NCBI GenBank assembly: GCA_016748015.1 | Contig: JAAOMT010000639.1 | Location: forward strand, 1 to 25,708 | DNA: 25,708 nt | Reading direction: 5' to 3' | Source: Geosiphon pyriformis | Taxonomy: Eukaryota; Glomeromycota; Glomeromycetes; Archaeosporales; Geosiphonaceae | Part shown: piece by piece, positions 20,735-25,708 of the stretch | Layout: every line of letters starts with the position of its first letter | How positions within the stretch are numbered: position 1 is the stretch's first letter | Translations under genes and position numbers: made by a program | The notes under the pieces: model-generated | What the model was told of the DNA's origin: nothing | The model's input: only the letters and a program-made list of their open reading frames with translations | Database searches by the model: none

Positions 20735-20751
20735 TTAAATAATAATAATAA
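20735..20751 (+). repeat. (TAA)n-like tail of LINE copy 1
   Basis: TTAAATAATAATAATAA marks the probable 3' end of the element, as in LINEs that end in short tandem repeats instead of poly(A). AT-rich spacer follows to about 20930. Confidence 0.6.
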
Positions 20752-21036
20752 AAATACTAATAATTTTTAATATTAAAAAATACAAAATATAATTAATTTT
20801 TTAAAATATTTATAATATAGTTTAAAAAAATTAAAATATATAAAAAATTTATTAAACTTTTTAACAGTATTTATAACAAATTTTAATTTAAATAATAATT
20901 ACCAAATTTATAATAAATTAGATTAAAGTTTTTTTTTTATTAATATTTTATGAGTGTAGCCCAATCACTATCTAGTATATAGAATCAAAACTATGAATTC
21001 CAATTAGATATAATTCACACATTTACCATATGTAAC

Positions 21037-21051
21037 CAGTCACTCAGACTA
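21037..21051 (-). ncRNA. LINE 3' UTR stem-loop (copy 2)
   Basis: In minus sense TAGTC-TGAGT-GACTG. Relative to copy 1, one C-G pair has become T-A and one C-G pair has become a T-G wobble, so the stem is kept despite substitutions. Confidence 0.5.
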
Positions 21052-21063
21052 ATTAAAACAACA

Positions 21064-21735
21064 CTATACTCCTATATAAACAGTAGCTTCACCACCTAAG
21101 CCAAAAAAAAACAAGCAAGGTTTGTAGAAACCAAAACTAATTCTAAATGAATCATCAATATCAATTAATCTAGCCACACTATCTGATAAAATTGGCAACA
21201 AGCCAACAGACACCACAGGCACTATTCTTAAATCACCAACTAAATTATTCCTTTTCATATTTATTCTAAACCTAGACCTAAATCTCCATAACTCAAAATA
21301 GTATAGAACACCTAAGCCATATACAAAATCAACCAAAATTCAAATCACCTTTTTACAATTATCAAAAATACATACTGTTTTCTTAAACTACCCTACAAGC
21401 ACAAAGTTTTTGCAAAGAAGAGCATACAAACCAACATCAAATAAACACAAAAGAAGAGATTCCACAACTACAGAATAAGCAAGAAAACAAGAACCAGCCA
21501 AAGACTTCCAACATAAAATATGTTCAAACAAAATCACTTTGCGAAAGGTAGACTCTTTACAACATGTGAACACATAATTAGAAAACTTAATCTCACCACA
21601 ATGCAAACATAAAACACTAGGATAATGTTTGTCATAAAGCCTCTTTCTAACAGCAACCAACAGTCTTTTATAGACAGCCTTCATAAAATAAGTGCACAAG
21701 TTGGCAGAAGCTTTGTTTATAAACTCTAACAGCAT
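21064..21735 (-). pseudogene. LINE copy 2 ORF2, C-terminal Cys/His region
   Basis: Segments 21388-21735 and 21064-21336 are in different frames. The first has NKASANLCTYFMKAVYKRLL and CLHCGEIKFSNYVFTC; here both Cys of CxxC survive but the His equivalent (SDHVF in copy 1) is Tyr. The second has WRFRSRFRINMKRNNLV and ends FGFYKPCLFFFGLGG, matching the C-terminus of copy 1. Confidence 0.78.
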
Positions 21736-21828
21736 GTGTAAATCAGAATGTCAAACAACCACAATATGAACCCAATCAACATCATGAACTAAAAAACCAC
21801 CTAAAACTTTAGAGCCAAGACCAATTTT

Positions 21829-22416
21829 CTAACACACCCAATTTACCAACCTAAAAATGTCCCAAACAAAATGATAAATATTACCAGAAACCAACAGATC
21901 ATTAGCCACAATAAAGTATTTATATGTATTAGTTGATAACAGCAAAGAAGAATGAGCAGCTCTCTTTGCCAAAGCATTTGTGCAAACATTACCTAGAACT
22001 TCTGAGTGGTCTTTAATCTTTGACCAAACCACAGAAATGTCCTTACTAATAATCAAATTTGCAATATGTCTTCTCTTTATTCAACAACAATTATGAAAAT
22101 CAAGACCAGGCAACTCCAATTCTGAGACACATGTATCCAAAATGGTTTAACTGTTTAAACACACCACTACCAAACAAAAAGAGAGCACACATTCTAGAGC
22201 CAAAGCAATAGCCTGTAATTCAGTCATTGTAGAAAACAAATGTTCAACAACCTGAACTCCAATGCCCAAATTAATCTCAAAAAAAAATACAGCAGCACCT
22301 CCAGCCACATCAACAGAACCAAGTCCTTTCAAGGAACCATCTATATATATAGTAAAAATATTTGACCAAATTTCAAGCAAGCCACTCTTAATATTAGAAA
22401 ACTGATCAGATAACAA
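21829..22416 (-). pseudogene. LINE copy 2 ORF2, RNase H domain
   Basis: The N-terminal half (22147-22416) shows YIDGSLKGLGSVD and MTELQAIALALE, the first two acidic motifs of RNase H. The C-terminal half (21829-22056) shows WSKIKDHSEVLGN followed by a region where the terminal Asp motif is changed (CTNALAK against HADSL in copy 1). Frames break between the halves. The site homologous to the LTR insertion in copy 1 is empty here (LLLSTNTYKYFIVAND), which independently shows that the 3.5-kb block is an insertion. Confidence 0.8.
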
Positions 22417-22429
22417 TATTCAACATAGA

Positions 22430-23440
22430 ATCCCTATTAGGAAATGCTGATGTAAATACAGCATTATGCAAAAACTTTGACACTAAAACAAACCAAAAGG
22501 GCACAGGTTTCTTAGAGTTTAATCTCTTCCAACATCAGAATGTCTTCCAATTTAAAACTTTGCCACATTTGTCTAAAAATCTGTCACAGAAAGCCATATC
22601 AAAACACTTTAATGAACTAACACAATCATAATACAATGATAGTCCCAAAACTTTCAAAACAAAAAACCTGCCAGGACAACAAAAAGCACAAGACAGATTG
22701 TTGGTCATAGAAATACCATTGTCTAAAAAAACCTGCACAATTCCAGCCAAAAAATTGTTTAAAGAGCTAACACACAACTACACAGAATATTGCAAAAAAT
22801 TCAGAAATACTTAGCCTAAAACCTGCAAATCCAGAAATCTGTGCTCAAAAAGCTAACTAAGAATCTCAAAAGCATTAGCAAAAACAACAATTCACACTAA
22901 CTTCTCTTCAGCCTAAATCTGCTCAAATGTTTTCAGATTATATAATACAAAATAATACAGCACTTTACTTGGAAAATTACATGACAGCCCAGTTTTTGAT
23001 TTAAAATCTTTCTTAACCAAAGCATTTCAATGCCAGCAAACAGCAAAAGGGATAAAACTAAACTGAATGTGGTAGCCAACAATGGGCTGTAGAACTGCTG
23101 AGACCAAATACAAGAACTACTTATCTGAAATTGCCATTCTTAACAGCATATTGAAAAAAAACTTAACATTAGATTAAGTCTTAGCCAAACTGAGTTTGGA
23201 TAGACTATTTGTAGACAAAAAAATACCCAAGTACTTGTGAGGTACACCACATTTGGCAATTGAAATAGGGGATTTACTAATCCTAAAAGCAGCATTTTTA
23301 ACCCTCCTATTAATAAAAATGACAACTGTTTTGTCATTATTAATTAAAATGTCATTATTAATTGAAATGTCATTAATCAAGAAGAATTCACTGACAATGT
23401 TCAATATAAATTGTGTAGCAGATTGGCTATTTCCAATTCA
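22430..23440 (-). pseudogene. LINE copy 2 ORF2, RT C-terminal part and linker
   Basis: From high to low coordinates: the RT segment INDISINND...INNDKTVVIFINRR with a short internal duplication (about 23336-23365), HKYLGIFLSTNSLSKLSLAKT, then KSGLP-region fragments, SSLNNFLAGIVQVF, and RLNSKKPVPFWFVLVSKFL near 22450-22530. It corresponds to about 13750-14646 of copy 1 plus the start of the RNase H linker. Several stops and shifts are present. Confidence 0.7.
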
Positions 23441-24112
23441 GATAATATCATCCACAAAAGCTCCAGCTGTAAAAAAAAAGATTATTCCACCCATGTTATC
23501 AATTTTCTCTATTTTGGCCACAAACTTGGTATCAAATCAGTAATTACATACACTTTCCTGTCTTTTGACTTTGCACAAAAAGAAGTCATAAAAAATTTGC
23601 CAAAGAAAGGAAGAAAACACTTTATTCTGATCAAGACCATCAAAAACACAATACCCATTTGAAAAGCCAAAATCTGTCATAATCCTGTTTAATCTATCTT
23701 TATAAATCTTACCAAAAAATTCAATAAATCTCTTACATATTTTTATATGTTACAAACTAGCTTTTAAGTGATGCCACCCTACTAAATTATATGCTTTATG
23801 CATATTCTGCAAAACCAACCAAACCTCTTTGTCTTTTTCCAAAGCATTTTCAATTACCAAACTGACTGCAAAAATAGGAGACTGTGTTGAAGTGTCTTTC
23901 AAGACTGAGAAGTTATTCCCATAGAGAACACTGAATTTACTGCAGACAAAAGAGATCCAATCCAAAAAAATTTTAGAAAAAATCTTACAAGTAGTTTCAA
24001 CTAGTACAATAGAATGAGTATTCATCAAGATGCCATTCCATTTATAAAATTTGAGTATTATTGAAATCCATGCCTCTTTCACAAAAGCAAAATAGCACTT
24101 GACTTCAAACAC
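23441..24112 (-). pseudogene. LINE copy 2 ORF2, reverse transcriptase core
   Basis: At 23750-24112 it reads GILMNTHSIVLVETTCKIF, GNNFSVLKDTSTQSPIF and LVLQNMHKAYNLVGWHHL. Motif A shows Y-N where Y-D is catalytic. Motif C at 23458-23447 is FVDD, intact, followed three codons later by TGA where copy 1 has Trp. So this copy keeps the motif C aspartates that copy 1 lost, and lost a motif A aspartate that copy 1 kept. Frames between 23460 and 23750 are broken. Confidence 0.8.
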
Positions 24113-25020
24113 AAATTTAAAAGATACAGAAAACCCTTAAGAACATTATTATTACAATGCTTTCACAATTTGTTAGAAATACTACTGACACCAGCAGCTT
24201 TTCCATCTGGTAAGTGTTTAACAACTTAAACCAACTCATTAAAACTGACAACAGTCATAATACCAGAAAAAGCATTGTTATCTACATATTGTAAAAGAGC
24301 ATATTTATGAGTCCAAAAATCAGGCAAAGGCCCAAAAAATGAACACTTTCTGGTCTACTCTTCTATTATAATATCAATCTTAGTTTTAATATTATTAGAA
24401 TCCAAAACCAGCTCACTATCAACAACCAAATAGTCGAGAACCACTTTATGAAATGGCCTATCCAATATACTCTTAATTATTTGGTCTTTGTTTAAACAAA
24501 AATTTTCTATTCTTTTATCAATGGCACACCTAATAGCAGCAGACTAAACAGTCTTAGATTTATGCATTTTGGAACAATGGTAACTCTTTTAAATCTTGGA
24601 CAAGCAACTAAAAACCTTTATACTGCTAGTGCTATTACTCAATATGTTTTGAATTTCCAAAGCCTTAACTCTATTAGCAATTAACCAAGCACTAAGTAAT
24701 AAGTCAGTCCTAGAGAAATCACCAGATTGAAGAAACTTAACCATTTTGGCAATCAGCAGTTCCAGTTTAAAAAACTTAGAAAATTGTTTGTTAAAAGAAC
24801 AGTTGATATCACAAAATTAAAGTCTAGAAAAAATATCATCAGCCAAATTCACTATCACTTTCTCCAGCAAATTCCACATAGTATTAAGATCTCTACCAGC
24901 ATTCATAAATGAGAACTTACTGATTACAGAAAAAAACTTGACAAAAATACACTCTTTAAAACAAGCCTATTTGGGAACATTTGCACCAGCAATTTTAAAC
25001 TTCCAATAATCACTGTTAGC

Positions 25021-25409
25021 TTATTTGTGCAAATCATTCAAATGAAAATCCAAAAGTTCACCCAGATCAACTGACATTATGACCACTTTGTGATCAGTAT
25101 TAAAAAAATCAGAAGCAGAAGCAACCTTATAATTAGCAATCACTAATAATAAACACTTACTGACAAAAATGTAGTCAATAACTTTTTTGACCTTTCTTGA
25201 ATTGCTCCATATAGAAGCCTTGGCCAAATGATAATTTCCAAATGAATTAACCAAATCCAGATCCAAACAAAATTGAAAGTTTGCATTTTTTTTAGATTTA
25301 TTTTTATTAAAATTCTCATTTAAGACCACAAAAGTACTAATATTAACTACTTTTGCTATAAAGAAGTTAACCTCAACCACCTGACCAAACCTAGTTTCAG
25401 TAGAGACAC
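25021..25409 (-). pseudogene. LINE copy 2 ORF2, APE endonuclease fragment
   Basis: The reading begins at the LTR junction (RFGQVVEVNFFIAKVVN), continues through VLNENFNKNKSKK (the GDFN-like box, mutated), FCLDLDLVNSFGN and VIDYIFVS (DYxFxS, intact), and ends NTDHKVV (the SDH box). Copy 1 has the equivalent segment at about 11740-12140. The N-terminal part of the endonuclease would lie beyond the LTR that starts at 25410. Confidence 0.8.
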
Positions 25410-25708
25410 TGTTACGGGATGGTTTTCTTGTTATATTTAATTGCTGATATCCCGCTTTAATTGCAATCAGTCTTTCGTGAGTTCCTTAATTCTATTTGTG
25501 TGATAATGTCACTGTTACACTGAAGGCTTTCTTTTTACTGTTGTGATGTAAGTTATTCTTTAATTCTTGATTGTTGTGTGTGTTTATGTACTCCTTCTCA
25601 GAGGCTGAACTGAAATCTACTCACTGTCTGGGGTCTTCTCTGAGGCTATCCTTGCAATTGCCTGATGTGTTTCTCTAATCTAGAAACACAGAATGTTAAT
25701 GGTCTTTA
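25410..25708. mobile_element. Start of a third LTR insertion (runs off the window)
   Basis: LINE copy 2 coding stops abruptly at TGTTACGGGATGG, the same TGTTAC terminus as the other two LTRs. Sequence beyond it is not LINE-like and has no clear frame. A small inverted repeat CGGGAT...ATCCCG lies at 25416-25458. The other end and the target duplication are outside the window. Confidence 0.55.

Larger units (their letters stand above)
9473..20751 (+). mobile_element. LINE-type retrotransposon copy 1, near full length, inactive, interrupted by two LTR insertions
   Basis: The order is ORF1 (nucleic-acid binding), ORF2 (APE endonuclease, RT, RNase H, C-terminal Cys/His motif), a 3' UTR with hairpins, and a (TAA)n-like tail at 20735-20751. 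That order and tail fit APE-type non-LTR elements with RNase H (Tad/I-like). The clade is not determined. Without the insertions at 14647-15631 and 16212-19756 the element is about 6.6 kb. The 5' limit is uncertain; coding-like sequence appears at about 9473 straight out of AT-rich DNA. Multiple stops and two frameshifts, mostly explained by transitions, make it non-autonomous. No target-site duplication of the LINE itself could be identified. Confidence 0.88.
20930..25409 (-). mobile_element. LINE copy 2, same family, minus strand, heavily decayed, 5' part cut by an LTR
   Basis: Reading leftward from 25409, it contains the end of the APE endonuclease, RT, linker, RNase H and C-terminal region. 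The 3' UTR aligns with copy 1 (TGTTGTTTTAATTAGTC against TGTTGTTCTGATCAGCC). It ends near 20930 in an A-rich tail (minus sense). Frames break often, more than in copy 1. The stretch at 24113-25020 holds only broken fragments, for example the RT-proximal sequence behind TKIDIIIEE-like remnants. The two LINE tails face each other. ORF1 and the endonuclease N-terminus are not in the window. Confidence 0.83.

Noticed and set aside
23253-23662. Plus-strand ORFs over LINE copy 2
   Set aside because: They are antisense to recognisable RT sequence, including the FVDD motif.
1-25708. tRNA, rRNA or CRISPR-like arrays
   Set aside because: None seen. The tandem arrays present lack CRISPR spacing and lie inside an LTR element.

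Overview
The window reads as a fungal nuclear contig. It is very AT-rich, and its host genes have short GT-AG introns. The rest is packed with degenerate retroelements. The LINE protein family here, and the broken coding repeat at about 920-1980, resemble families I associate with arbuscular mycorrhizal fungi (Glomeromycotina: Rhizophagus/Gigaspora type). That attribution rests on recollection of protein style, not on a search.

Layout. (1) 83-654, minus strand: a small two-exon gene of unknown function, with a 67-bp direct repeat (1-67 and 251-317) over its 3' half. (2) 920-1980, plus: a frameshifted relic of a multicopy coding element. (3) 2539-6688, plus: an intact four-exon gene for a TPR-containing GT41 glycosyltransferase (O-GlcNAc transferase/SPINDLY type, 1168 aa predicted). 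It is the only clearly functional large gene. (4) 6689-9450: extremely AT-rich sequence without a supportable gene. (5) 9473-20751, plus: a near-full-length but dead LINE with ORF1 (RRM-like, zinc knuckle) and ORF2 (APE endonuclease, reverse transcriptase, RNase H, C-terminal Cys/His motif). It is split by two LTR insertions. (6) About 20930-25409, minus: a second, more decayed LINE of the same family, tail-to-tail with the first. It is interrupted at 25410 by the start of a third apparent LTR that runs off the window.

The clearest story is the nesting. A 985-bp solo LTR (14647-15631; 4-bp target duplication GTGA/GTGG) and a 3.5-kb non-autonomous LTR retrotransposon on the minus strand (16212-19756; target duplication TTGT) both interrupt LINE ORF2. 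Removing each one with one copy of its target duplication restores the ORF2 reading frame exactly. The 3.5-kb element has two LTRs of about 0.9 kb, a primer-binding-site candidate, a polypurine tract and a TATA box. It also has palindromic repeats in U3, a 27-bp minisatellite encoding an Asn/Ser/Asp-rich 9-aa repeat, and an ~87-bp tandem array, but no gag-pol.

Decay is dominated by C/T and G/A transitions: Trp, Arg and Gln codons appear to have become stops, RT Asp codons have become Asn, and the two LTRs differ almost only by transitions. This suggests cytosine deamination (methylation- or RIP-like). The two LINEs share a 3' UTR stem-loop whose stem changes keep pairing.
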